A stretch of DNA of 64,000 nucleotides from an uncultured Prevotella sp. (GTDB taxonomy: Bacteria > Bacteroidota > Bacteroidia > Bacteroidales > Bacteroidaceae). The stretch lies in contig USHV01000006.1 in assembly GCA_900554695.1 (NCBI GenBank), positions 1 through 64,000 on the forward strand, written 5' to 3'. The translations under genes and the position numbers were made by a program. Below the pieces are notes generated by a model. That model did not search any database and was not told the DNA's origin. It was given only the letters and a program-made list of their open reading frames with translations. This document shows, in pieces, positions 1 to 7,217 of the stretch; within the stretch, counting starts at the first letter, position 1, and every line of letters begins with the position of its first letter.

Positions 1-1
1 C

Positions 2-1047
2 TGAGGTCTTTTTCAAAAATATTTCGTAATGTTGCACTCGCTGGTTGACTCTGCCCTAACCTTGACAAGTAACTGCGGAAGATAACTTTTCTCACGTTCT
101 TGCTGTAAGACCGCATATAATCGTTTACGATTTCTTGACTTCAACGAAAGCTCAAATCTATCAAAGACACCACAAGTTAAAAGTAAAGTTAGAAGTTCAT
201 CATGATTATCCCAATCAGGAACAAACACCTCTGGCAAGTTTTGTCTTACCTCGTCACGAACTATTTTGTTATCATCGATAAAAACGCAAGCACTTGTTAA
301 TATTGATAACTTTTGTGCTATGGCTTTTATGTTTTTGCTCTTATCGTTATAATTGGCGACAATACAGTCTATTTGACCTTTAAGAGGAAATTCATTCTCA
401 TCAAGCCTATCAATGGCAGACAGAACTTTTTCATTGTCATTGCGTGAGCATATTGCAATGTACAACCCAAGCTCTTTCGCTAAGGCTTGTATGAAACGCA
501 TAAACCCAATAAACGGAATTGCATCATTTGAAAGGAGATTTTGTTTGATTGCATCGATACCATCTTCTGCAAGAGTCCCTTTCCATATCGTATCGTCAAG
601 GTCAAGAATGACAGCCTTATACACAATCTTGGACTTGCACATAATCTGTGAAATGATTTGCATAACCAGTATTCCGACAATGGAAATTCCCGTTTTACTT
701 GACAAATATATTGTCGATACAAAGTTTTCTATCTTGTATCCAAAAAATTCATCATTTGCGTTCCCTCTAATAGTATATTCTACTTGTATTTCATCTATGG
801 TATCTTGCCCGTTGGATATTGTCACTTCAAAACCATACGTTTGCAATTTGCGAAGAAGAAAGGACAAATCATGGTCGTCTGCAGCAATAAAACCTGCAAC
901 ACCACCTATATTAACTATGTAATTGCTTGTGATGAAGTTGCGAAATTGCCTTACATAGTTGTTGATGTAAACATCTATGTATTTGTTAACTGGTGACTCT
1001 ATTTCTGTCATAATCAAAACATTGTCTCCCAGTCCCCGAAGACCTCA
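2..1047. repeat. 9-bp inverted repeat pair flanking the FkbH-like gene
   Basis: TGAGGTCTT at 2-10 and its exact complement AAGACCTCA at 1039-1047 enclose the complete FkbH-like reading frame (13-1017). The likely promoter and a structured leader lie outside the right copy. The left copy touches the window edge, so the true repeat may be longer. With a tyrosine recombinase next door this could bound an invertible segment, but a 9-bp match alone could also be chance. Confidence 0.4.
13..1017 (-). CDS. FkbH-like HAD-superfamily protein
   Basis: 334 aa. HAD motif I is DLDDTIW at residues 139-145 (D139 and D141 are the expected nucleophile and acid/base), motif II is the CSRND stretch near 190, a lysine-rich segment lies near 228, and the acidic motif IV FIDDN is at 246-250. 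This spacing matches the HAD-IIIC/FkbH family, whose members load glyceryl or other acyl groups onto carriers in polyketide and cell-surface biosynthesis. The N-terminal 130 residues are poorly recognisable, and no C-terminal acetyltransferase domain follows. The coding sequence is visibly more AT-rich than the core chromosome to the right and lies in the integrase-bearing element, so it is probably acquired. Substrate unknown. Confidence 0.75.
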   Translation of the reverse strand: MIMTEIESPVNKYIDVYINNYVRQFRNFITSNYIVNIGGVAGFIAADDHDLSFLLRKLQTYGFEVTISNGQDTIDEIQVEYTIRGNANDEFFGYKIENFVSTIYLSSKTGISIVGILVMQIISQIMCKSKIVYKAVILDLDDTIWKGTLAEDGIDAIKQNLLSNDAIPFIGFMRFIQALAKELGLYIAICSRNDNEKVLSAIDRLDENEFPLKGQIDCIVANYNDKSKNIKAIAQKLSILTSACVFIDDNKIVRDEVRQNLPEVFVPDWDNHDELLTLLLTCGVFDRFELSLKSRNRKRLYAVLQQEREKSYLPQLLVKVRAESTSECNITKYF

Positions 1048-1062
1048 TATTATTTTACACCA

Positions 1063-1206
1063 AAGCGTGGAACTGCGATGCCACGTCTGATTGGAGGTCG
1101 TAGGAAAAACCTGTGCACGGATATGGAAATAGCAGCCCACGCTATAGCGTGAGAACCACTATGCCATCTCTTGTGCACAATTGAAAATTTCCTACGTTTC
1201 CAATCA
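1063..1206 (-). promoter_or_regulatory. Structured leader or ncRNA element upstream of the FkbH-like gene
   Basis: Nested inverted repeats. The outer stem pairs GATTGGA and CGTAGGAAA (1089-1107) with TTTCCTACG and TCCAATC (1188-1205). An inner stem pairs TGTGCAC (1112-1118) with GTGCACA (1173-1179). The centre is the perfect palindrome CACGCTATAGCGTG (1138-1151). A further short hairpin, CGTGG/CCACG, lies at 1065-1085. It sits between a promoter-like box and the FkbH start, so it would be a folded 5' leader of roughly 250 nt. I do not recognise the RNA family. Confidence 0.5.
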
Positions 1207-1270
1207 CAAGACAAGCATAACGCTTCTTTGATTTATCGTATGTCTGGCAAGAGTCGCCTCCAGCCAAATA

Positions 1271-1278
1271 CAAAGGTA
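1271..1278 (-). promoter_or_regulatory. Bacteroidetes -7 box for the FkbH-like gene
   Basis: On the minus strand the box reads TACCTTTG, matching the TAnnTTTG consensus. No good -33 TTTG is visible at the usual 19-20 bp spacing. Transcription from here would run through the structured leader into the gene starting at 1017. Confidence 0.4.
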
Positions 1279-1461
1279 GTAAAATTCTAAGATAAACCAT
1301 TTTATTCTGGGAAAAATCAACTATTTAAGCCTTATTTTATCACACAGTGGGATTTTACTACTCATTTCACCTCATATTCACAATTCACTTGTTTTTATAG
1401 TCAGCCAATAATTCCTCAAAATCTTTGTTATCCCAGATTCAATCAAAGTGATTGATATCCA

Positions 1462-1548
1462 AGGGGGTGTCCATTTTGGTCACCCCCTATTAGAAAATAA
1501 GAATCATCTATTAAAATGCGAATGGAGAATTACAAGAAGGGGGGGGGG
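1462..1548. other. G/C hairpin and G10 tract between integrase and leader
   Basis: AGGGGGTG (1462-1469) and CACCCCCT (1481-1488) form a perfect 8-bp stem with an 11-nt loop. A run of ten G follows at 1539-1548, part of a second G/C-rich dyad just past the integrase stop. Neither hairpin has a U-run for leftward transcription, so they are not textbook terminators. Between them and 1380 the minus strand has a short frame, ending DFEELLADYKNK then stop, that could be the tail of a decayed gene. Confidence 0.4.
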
Positions 1549-1609
1549 CGTCATTTCAACGACCCCTATCAATATCAGCACTTTAGACTTTTATGTGGAA
1601 TGGTCATCT

Positions 1610-2785
1610 TTATTTCCATGCCCTGAACATCTTATCCCCAATGTTCTGCGAAACATATTGCATGGGCAGCTTTGCATAAATTTCAGTCGTCCTTATGGAA
1701 GTGTGCCCCATCATAATTTGTAGAACTTCTTTGGAAATGCCTTGCCCAAGAGCCACCGTACAGGCGAATGTATGACGGGCTATATGTGTGGTTAAAGGAA
1801 AAGAACAACTGAGAGCCAAGCCTATGCCTTTAAGAAATTGGTTGTACTTCTGATTGGAGGTTATCTCCATCTTGTAGTTGTTTCGTTCCAATATCTTCCG
1901 CGTGATGGGTAGAATGGGCGTAACAAATTCATTCCCTGTCTTTATGCGATGCCCATCAATGTAGTCTTTGCCGTCAATAGAAACGACATGCTGGTCGTAA
2001 TCAAACGATTTAGCATCGCTGTATGCCATGCCTGTGAACGTCTGGAAAAGGAAAAAGTCAAGATACCTGTTCATTACTGCATCTGTGCTTTCCTCCCGCA
2101 TACGGATTAACTTTTTCAGTTGTGTTTCTGTGAGATGAGGGCGGTCGCTTTTCTCACCACGCTTGTCTTGAAAACGCTCGTAGGGGTTTTCTTTGATAAG
2201 CCCAAGACGGAAAGCCTCGGACACATACGACTTGAACCGCTTGTGGTAATTGTGGATGGCAGCCTGACTTCTGATGATTGGTTTCCCTTTGGTTGTGTAG
2301 GTCTGTTCTTCCCTTATGAAAAGGTCGAACTGATAGATGTGTTGCAGGGTTACATCGTCAAAGGTCTTAAACTTACCGAACCGTTCAAGAGCCTTATAGG
2401 TGGTGAAATGCCCTTTACGAGTACCTTCACGAAGCGGACGGTTATTGATACGCTCCCTAAGCCAAGCCATGAAGTTACGTCGGTTGCCGCCGTCCGCACT
2501 CAAATAAGTTTTGAATTGAGAGATGGTCATGTCGTCCTTATTCACCTGCATGGCGATAAGGATATGCTCAAATTCGGTTACTTTCTTTTGGATGTCCTCG
2601 TTGATGACAACAGCACGAGGATGATTTACCACAATTCCATTCTCCCATTGGGCAATGGTAACGCTATGTCCTGAATGGAAATAACAGCGTTCACGCTGTA
2701 AACAAACCACGATTTCGATAGCTCCTGCCACTGTTGCCGTGGCTTTCTTCTTCCGGTTGAAGAACAGTCTTACGTACTTACTCAT
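1610..2785 (-). CDS. Tyrosine recombinase / integrase of an integrative element
   Basis: 391 aa, typical for Bacteroidetes conjugative-transposon integrases. The N-terminal arm-binding region is rich in basic residues (RKKK at 11-14), followed by a SAM-like core-binding domain (about 100-200) and the catalytic domain. Visible catalytic residues are K282 (RIKTG), H334 and R337 (HIAR), H361 (GHTS) and the nucleophile Y370 (TTEIYAK). The first catalytic arginine is not where expected: the motif reads TGMAYSDA (251-258). IntDOT-like integrases are also known to lack it. The gene lies 218 bp from the 3' end of tRNA-Lys, the classic arrangement for integration at a tRNA. Three TGGTAACACA repeats lie directly before the start codon. 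Confidence 0.93.
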   Translation of the reverse strand: MSKYVRLFFNRKKKATATVAGAIEIVVCLQRERCYFHSGHSVTIAQWENGIVVNHPRAVVINEDIQKKVTEFEHILIAMQVNKDDMTISQFKTYLSADGGNRRNFMAWLRERINNRPLREGTRKGHFTTYKALERFGKFKTFDDVTLQHIYQFDLFIREEQTYTTKGKPIIRSQAAIHNYHKRFKSYVSEAFRLGLIKENPYERFQDKRGEKSDRPHLTETQLKKLIRMREESTDAVMNRYLDFFLFQTFTGMAYSDAKSFDYDQHVVSIDGKDYIDGHRIKTGNEFVTPILPITRKILERNNYKMEITSNQKYNQFLKGIGLALSCSFPLTTHIARHTFACTVALGQGISKEVLQIMMGHTSIRTTEIYAKLPMQYVSQNIGDKMFRAWK

Positions 2786-2787
2786 AA

Positions 2788-2902
2788 TGGTAACACATTT
2801 GTGAGATTGGTAACACAGCTATGGTAACACAAAACCCGTCCAAAAGGGGATTTTTACGTCCAAGTGTGTCGCTTTTTCTCGTTTTTTTTGATGGTGTTAC
2901 CA
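2788..2902. repeat. TGGTAACAC repeats upstream of the integrase
   Basis: TGGTAACACA occurs directly repeated at 2788-2797, 2808-2817 and 2822-2831, and inverted with one change (GGTGTTACCA) at 2893-2902. The cluster lies between the integrase start and tRNA-Lys. Direct repeats here are typical of integrase or excisionase arm-binding sites or an autoregulatory operator. The exact att core cannot be fixed without the other element end. Confidence 0.5.
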
Positions 2903-2963
2903 CCTTGTATGCTGCTCAAAAAGAGAATGCAAAGAATTGAATGCCAGCAGCTTTGTGCAAATT

Positions 2964-2994
2964 AAAAAGAAAAGGTCTTCACCATTGAAGACCT
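2964..2994 (-). terminator. Rho-independent terminator of tRNA-Lys
   Basis: Read leftward, AGGTCTTCA (complement of 2986-2994), a 4-nt loop and the complementary TGAAGACCT (2973-2981) are followed by a U-rich run (2964-2972). It sits 8 nt beyond the tRNA 3' end. Confidence 0.85.
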
Positions 2995-3002
2995 CTCTTC
3001 CG

Positions 3003-3075
3003 TGATCCGTTTGGGGCTCGAACCCAAGACCCCAACATTAAAAGTGTTGTGCTCTACCAGCTGAGCTAACGGATC
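3003..3075 (-). tRNA. tRNA-Lys (anticodon TTT)
   Basis: A complete 73-nt cloverleaf on the minus strand. The acceptor stem is GATCCGT/ACGGATC with discriminator A. The anticodon stem CAACA/TGTTG encloses loop CTTTTAA, giving anticodon UUU. The T arm is TTGGG-TTCGAGC-CCCAA. CCA is not encoded. Its 3' end faces the integrase gene, so it is the probable attachment gene of the element on the left. Confidence 0.97.
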
Positions 3076-3150
3076 TCCCTTGTTTGCTTTGCGATATGTT
3101 GTATCTCAAAAGCGTGTGCAAAGGTATTGTTTTTTTTTGAAACACGCAAA

Positions 3151-4251
3151 TTATTTCGTGTTTTTTTCTTCAATTTTATTGATTTCATGCTCTTTTGTCA
3201 CGTACCGTTGCCAATATGCTATGATTAAAGTGGTGAGTGGAAGGGCTATTATGAGTCCGATAAATCCTAACAAAGCACCCCACACAGACAGCGAGAGCAG
3301 CAGTATGGCAGGGTTAAGTCCCATTGCCTTTCCCATTATCTTCGGAATGACAATGGTCTCGGTGATTATCTGCACAAGAATGAACAGACCCACTGCCAGA
3401 CCGAAAACATACCAGAAGTTCTGTCCCGTGTCGGCTGCCTTCAGCATTGCAAGGAATGCGGTAGGTATGAGTGCGAATGTGTGGAGATAGGGCACGAGGT
3501 CCATTATTCCTATAAGAATGCCCAGACCTATGGCCATGGGGAAGTCCATTATGCTGAATCCGATGCAGAACATTATGCCCATGCACAATGCCACAGAGCT
3601 CTGTCCGCGTATGTAGTTGTTCAGTTCGCGTTCCACGTCTTTCATGAGTTCCTGCCAGAACGGGCGGTTCTTCTTGGGGAATATCTTTATCCAGTTAGTC
3701 GTGAGATACTCATAGTCGAGCAGGATGAAGAACATATAGAGCAGCGTGATACACGATGCCACGATGCTTATTATCACGCTGGCCGTCTGTCCGAGCACTG
3801 AAAACACTTTCGGCATACCGCTTTTCAGCATGTCGCTGAAGTCTTTGCTCTTGAAGAAACGTTCTATTTCGTGTTGGTTGTCTATGACCCATCTCTTCGC
3901 GATTACCGACAGATCGTTGGTGTGCGTGGTCTGTTGGAGCCATCTCATTAACACGTCGTAAAGTTTCTGGAACTGTTCTATCATCGGCGGAATGATGAAA
4001 TATATCATTGTTCCGATAACAGCTATTACAAGAAGAAGCGCGATTATTATGGCAAGGGCCCTGACTTTGACTTTCATCTTGTACTGGATGAATCTCACCA
4101 GGGGATAGAGCAGATAAGCGAACAGCCATGCAACGATGAACGGCAACAACGCTCCGCTCAGGTAGTTGACTATATAGAGCACGGCGATCACCATGATTGT
4201 GATAAGCATTCCTCTTACAAACTTATCGAAAGTGATTTTCTCTTCCAGCAT
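3151..4251 (-). CDS. AI-2E family transporter (PerM/YdiK-like)
   Basis: 366 aa polytopic inner-membrane protein. A hydrophobic N-terminal pair of helices (about 14-45) and a third helix near 65-90 precede a hydrophilic stretch (about 95-150). Further helices follow, including the conserved region around LGILIGIMDLVPYLH and the final GLIIALPLTTLI helix, typical of the AI-2E/UPF0118 family. Members move autoinducer-2 or other small solutes or act as ion antiporters; the substrate here is not predictable. It follows tdk on the same strand with an 85-bp gap and is probably co-transcribed from the tdk promoter. Confidence 0.88.
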   Translation of the reverse strand: MLEEKITFDKFVRGMLITIMVIAVLYIVNYLSGALLPFIVAWLFAYLLYPLVRFIQYKMKVKVRALAIIIALLLVIAVIGTMIYFIIPPMIEQFQKLYDVLMRWLQQTTHTNDLSVIAKRWVIDNQHEIERFFKSKDFSDMLKSGMPKVFSVLGQTASVIISIVASCITLLYMFFILLDYEYLTTNWIKIFPKKNRPFWQELMKDVERELNNYIRGQSSVALCMGIMFCIGFSIMDFPMAIGLGILIGIMDLVPYLHTFALIPTAFLAMLKAADTGQNFWYVFGLAVGLFILVQIITETIVIPKIMGKAMGLNPAILLLSLSVWGALLGFIGLIIALPLTTLIIAYWQRYVTKEHEINKIEEKNTK

Positions 4252-4336
4252 ATTTTTACTATTGTGATTTGTAATGTTGTACTTGGAACTGACACGAAAA
4301 AGCTCATGTCATGGCTTATCCTGAATGAATATGTCC

Positions 4337-4939
4337 TTATTTTTTATCGGCTTGTCCCGCTCCTTTGCCTTGAGTCACCTTTTTATAACATTCGCGGCAG
4401 AGCGGCTCATATTCGCTTTCCTCGCCGAGCATCACCCTTTTCTCTCCGTCAACTATTCTGTGACTTATGTAAGCAAGGTTTCCGCATTTCACACATATGG
4501 CGTGAACCTTTGTCACGTCGTCGGCTATCGCGCACAGTGCAGGCATCGGACCGAAAGGTATTCCTTTGAAGTCCATGTCCAGTCCGGCTATTATCACGCG
4601 TGTGCCACGGTTGGCAAGCTCGTTGCATACGTCCACCAGTCCTTCGTCAAGAAACTGCGCCTCGTCTATTCCCACCACATCAATGTCTGATGCCAGCAGC
4701 AGTATGCTCGACGAAGAATCGATAGGTGTCGATTGTATTGATGTATTGTCGTGGCTCACCACATCGACGTCTGAATAGCGCGTGTCTATTGCCGGCTTGA
4801 ATATCTCCACTTTCTGACGTGCGAATTTTGCACGTTTGAGACGTCTTATCAGTTCCTCTGTCTTGCCTGAAAACATCGAACCGCATATCACTTCTATTCT
4901 GCCTGGGCGATGTGCCTCGCCTGATAAATATTCTGTCAT
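4337..4939 (-). CDS. tdk: Thymidine kinase
   Basis: 200 aa from the ATG at 4937-4939, the usual size for type II thymidine kinase, the ATP-dependent salvage enzyme making dTMP. The P-loop GSMFSGKT is at residues 20-27, the DEAQF motif with the catalytic glutamate at 91-95, and four zinc-ribbon cysteines at 148, 151, 180 and 183. The frame stays open upstream, but the promoter -7 box lies only 9 bp before this ATG, which excludes the longer start. Divergent from rsmI. Confidence 0.95.
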   Translation of the reverse strand: MTEYLSGEAHRPGRIEVICGSMFSGKTEELIRRLKRAKFARQKVEIFKPAIDTRYSDVDVVSHDNTSIQSTPIDSSSSILLLASDIDVVGIDEAQFLDEGLVDVCNELANRGTRVIIAGLDMDFKGIPFGPMPALCAIADDVTKVHAICVKCGNLAYISHRIVDGEKRVMLGEESEYEPLCRECYKKVTQGKGAGQADKK

Positions 4940-4947
4940 GATGCTTG

Positions 4948-4979
4948 CAAAAGTACAAAGACGTTTTAAAAATTGCAAA
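4948..4979 (-). promoter_or_regulatory. Promoter of tdk
   Basis: Minus strand: TTTG (complement of 4976-4979), 20 bp, TACTTTTG (complement of 4948-4955). The start codon follows about 9 bp after the -7 box, so the transcript should be essentially leaderless. Confidence 0.75.
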
Positions 4980-4994
4980 GAAATAGCGGCTTTT

Positions 4995-5025
4995 TTTGTT
5001 CGTGAGGAATATTTACTTATATTTG
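4995..5025 (+). promoter_or_regulatory. Promoter of rsmI
   Basis: TTTG at 4995-4998, 19-bp spacer, TATATTTG at 5018-5025. The ATG at 5034 is 8 bp downstream, again predicting a leaderless or near-leaderless mRNA. Confidence 0.75.
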
Positions 5026-5033
5026 TCCACAAT

Positions 5034-5714
5034 ATGGGAACACTGTATATCGTGCCTACGCCGGTGGGCAATATGGAAGATATGACGCTGCGCGCCATCC
5101 GCGTGTTGAAAGAGGCCGATGTGGTGCTGGCAGAAGACACCCGCACATCAGGCATTCTTCTCAAACATTTCGACATACAGAACCGTTTGCTGTCGCATCA
5201 TAAGTTCAACGAGCACGGCACAACAGCGTCTGTAATCGAACGTCTGAAGGGCGGGCAGAATGTAGCTCTTGTGAGCGATGCCGGTACTCCGGGTATAAGT
5301 GATCCGGGATTCTTTTTGGCACGCGAGGCCGTAAAGGCAGGTATAACGGTTCAGTGTCTGCCCGGAGCGACGGCATGTATCCCGGCTGTCGTGGCGTCGG
5401 GAATGCCTTGTGACAGATTTTGCTTTGAAGGTTTCCTGCCACAGAAGAAAGGCCGTCAGACAATGATCAACTCGCTGAAAGACGAGACGCGTACAATGAT
5501 ATTCTACGAGTCGCCTTACAGACTGTTGAAAACATTGGGGCAGTTTGCCGAAGTGTTCGGCCCCGACCGTGAGGTGTGCGTCTGCCGTGAGATATCAAAG
5601 GTGCACGAGGAATACGTCAGAGGCACTCTTGCGGAAGTGAAGGAGCACTTTGAGGCCAATGCTCCGCGTGGTGAGATAGTTATTGTGCTGGCAGGTCATA
5701 ATAATAAGCAGTAA
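5034..5714 (+). CDS. rsmI: 16S rRNA (cytidine-1402-2'-O)-methyltransferase
   Basis: 226 aa. The N-terminus GTLYIVPTPVGNMEDMTLRA and the SAM-binding SDAGTPGISDPG stretch are signatures of RsmI, the tetrapyrrole-methylase-fold enzyme that 2'-O-methylates C1402 in the ribosomal P site. The start at 5034 gives the family N-terminus exactly; upstream in-frame codons belong to the promoter. Slightly shorter than the E. coli enzyme, lacking much of its C-terminal extension. A coiled-coil lipoprotein gene follows after 28 bp and may be co-transcribed. Confidence 0.95.
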   Translation: MGTLYIVPTPVGNMEDMTLRAIRVLKEADVVLAEDTRTSGILLKHFDIQNRLLSHHKFNEHGTTASVIERLKGGQNVALVSDAGTPGISDPGFFLAREAVKAGITVQCLPGATACIPAVVASGMPCDRFCFEGFLPQKKGRQTMINSLKDETRTMIFYESPYRLLKTLGQFAEVFGPDREVCVCREISKVHEEYVRGTLAEVKEHFEANAPRGEIVIVLAGHNNKQ

Positions 5715-5742
5715 ACAAAACTTATAATAAAACCAGACTGAT

Positions 5743-6597
5743 ATGAAAAAGTTATTATTTTTAGCACTAGGCTTGACTATTATTGCCTTCATGGGTTGTA
5801 AAGACGACCACAAGGCAGCCGATGTTGCAGGTTTCAGCCAGAATGACTCGTTACAGAAAATCATTGCTCAGAAGGATAATGAGATAAATGATATAATGGA
5901 AACATTCAATCAGATTGAAGCCGGATTCAAGGAGATTAACGAAGCTGAAAACCGTGTGAGTCTGATGAAAGACGGTGAGGGAGCAAGCCGGAGACAGCAG
6001 CTTGTGGAGAATGTGCAGTTCATTTCGAGCACTATGAAAGAGAACCGCGCGCTTATAGACAAGCTCCGCCGTCAGTTGCGTGAGAGTAGTGTGAAGAGCG
6101 ACAATCTGAAAAAGACCATCGACAATCTTGTGGCTGAGCTCGAGGAAAAGGACAACCAGCTGCAGCAGCTCCGTGCAGAGCTTGACGCAAAGAACATTCA
6201 TATAAGCGAGCTCGACCAGACAATAAGCAGCCTTAACACCAATGTCTCTGACCTGAAGACTGAGAGTTCGCAGAAGAGTGCCACCATACAGGCTCAGGAC
6301 AAACAGCTCAATACGGCATGGTTTGTGTTCGGTACGAAGAAGGAACTCAAGGAACAGCGTATCATCGACGGTAGCCGTGTGCTCGAGTCAAACTTCAACA
6401 AGAGCTATTTCACAAAGATTGACATCCGCGTGGAGAAAGAGATCAAGCTCTATTCCAAGTATGCCAAGATTCTCACGATGCATCCGTCAGACAGCTACAC
6501 TCTGCAGAAAGACGCCAACAAGCAGTATGTGCTCCGCATCACAAATCCGCAGATATTTTGGTCAACCAGCAAATATCTCGTTATACTCGTGAAGTAA
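5743..6597 (+). CDS. Coiled-coil lipoprotein (possible Cbp1-like adhesin)
   Basis: 284 aa. A lipoprotein signal peptide ends at lipobox FMGC (C19). Residues about 35-185 are charged heptad-rich sequence with LQKIIAQKDNEIND and similar blocks, predicting a long coiled coil. The C-terminal 90 residues look globular (FGTKKELKEQ, then LTMHPSDSYTLQ). Size and layout resemble the Bacteroides collagen-binding protein Cbp1 family, but that assignment is from memory and untested. Surface or periplasmic location inferred. A strong terminator follows. Confidence 0.75.
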   Translation: MKKLLFLALGLTIIAFMGCKDDHKAADVAGFSQNDSLQKIIAQKDNEINDIMETFNQIEAGFKEINEAENRVSLMKDGEGASRRQQLVENVQFISSTMKENRALIDKLRRQLRESSVKSDNLKKTIDNLVAELEEKDNQLQQLRAELDAKNIHISELDQTISSLNTNVSDLKTESSQKSATIQAQDKQLNTAWFVFGTKKELKEQRIIDGSRVLESNFNKSYFTKIDIRVEKEIKLYSKYAKILTMHPSDSYTLQKDANKQYVLRITNPQIFWSTSKYLVILVK

Positions 6598-6620
6598 CAC
6601 CTTATATTAATTATACGAAC

Positions 6621-6657
6621 AAAGGCAAGCTCCGTGTGGAACTTGCCTTTATTTTTT
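6621..6657 (+). terminator. Rho-independent terminator
   Basis: AAAGGCAAG (6621-6629) pairs with CTTGCCTTT (6642-6650), followed by ATTTTTT. It ends the rsmI-lipoprotein unit. Confidence 0.85.
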
Positions 6658-6934
6658 ATCTCTTTCATTGTCCGTGTCCTTGATTGTGTTTGCTCATTAG
6701 CCATTTGCCGGGTCCATGGTCGCTTGTTTTCATACGCCTCAGTGTCCGATGTTGTCGGTGATTGTCATTCTGATTGTTTGCCGCAAGCTGTATTTTGTGC
6801 CGGAGTAACGTTCTTTTCGTGGCCTGTATGTTTACTCTTTGCTCCCTGAGTTTGCCGCAATCCTGACCGGTTCTTTTTATTTCGTATTGCCTTTAATCAG
6901 GATATTGAAAGATGATAAGACCTGTATTGCGTTC

Positions 6935-7110
6935 TGAAAAAGCCCGTATTCAGTTCCGAAATGACCTGTAAAAAACTCTGAAAATGTCTATATTATATTC
7001 CGAAACGGTCCATATCGAACGCTTAAATAGCCTATATTTAGTCATGATATGGTCCATATTAAATATTGAAATGGTTTATATCTGATACTAAAATGGCCCG
7101 TTTCGTAAAT
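6935..7110. repeat. 22-bp tandem array G (8 units)
   Basis: Eight consecutive degenerate units begin at 6935, 6957, 6979, 7001, 7023, 7045, 7067 and 7089, exactly 22 bp apart. The shared core is roughly YGAAATGGYCYATAT plus variable bases. It lies in the 620-bp gap between convergent genes; the rest of the gap (6658-6934) shows no gene. It belongs to the dispersed family seen at seven other places in this window, but is the most diverged copy. Confidence 0.8.
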
Positions 7111-7126
7111 CCGAACGGGCCATTTT
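7090..7126. terminator. Hairpin at the end of array G
   Basis: AAAATGGCCCGTT (7090-7102) and AACGGGCCATTTT (7114-7126) form a perfect 13-bp stem made from the last array unit and an inverted half unit. No U-run follows, so termination for either flanking gene is possible but unproven. Confidence 0.45.
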
Positions 7127-7217
7127 GCGTCAGGTGAAATCCGCTATTGATAAAAGTTATATGAATGGCGGACAAATCACCGTATTCCTATTTTCTGTCA
7201 GACTTGCGTCGTCTGTG

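Noticed and set aside
1063..1206. Retron msr-msd
   Set aside because: Flanking inverted repeats are suggestive, but no reverse transcriptase is encoded in the visible part of the element.
1448..1723. Small ORF over the G10 tract
   Set aside because: Overlaps the integrase 3' end antisense and depends on the homopolymer; no homology recognised.
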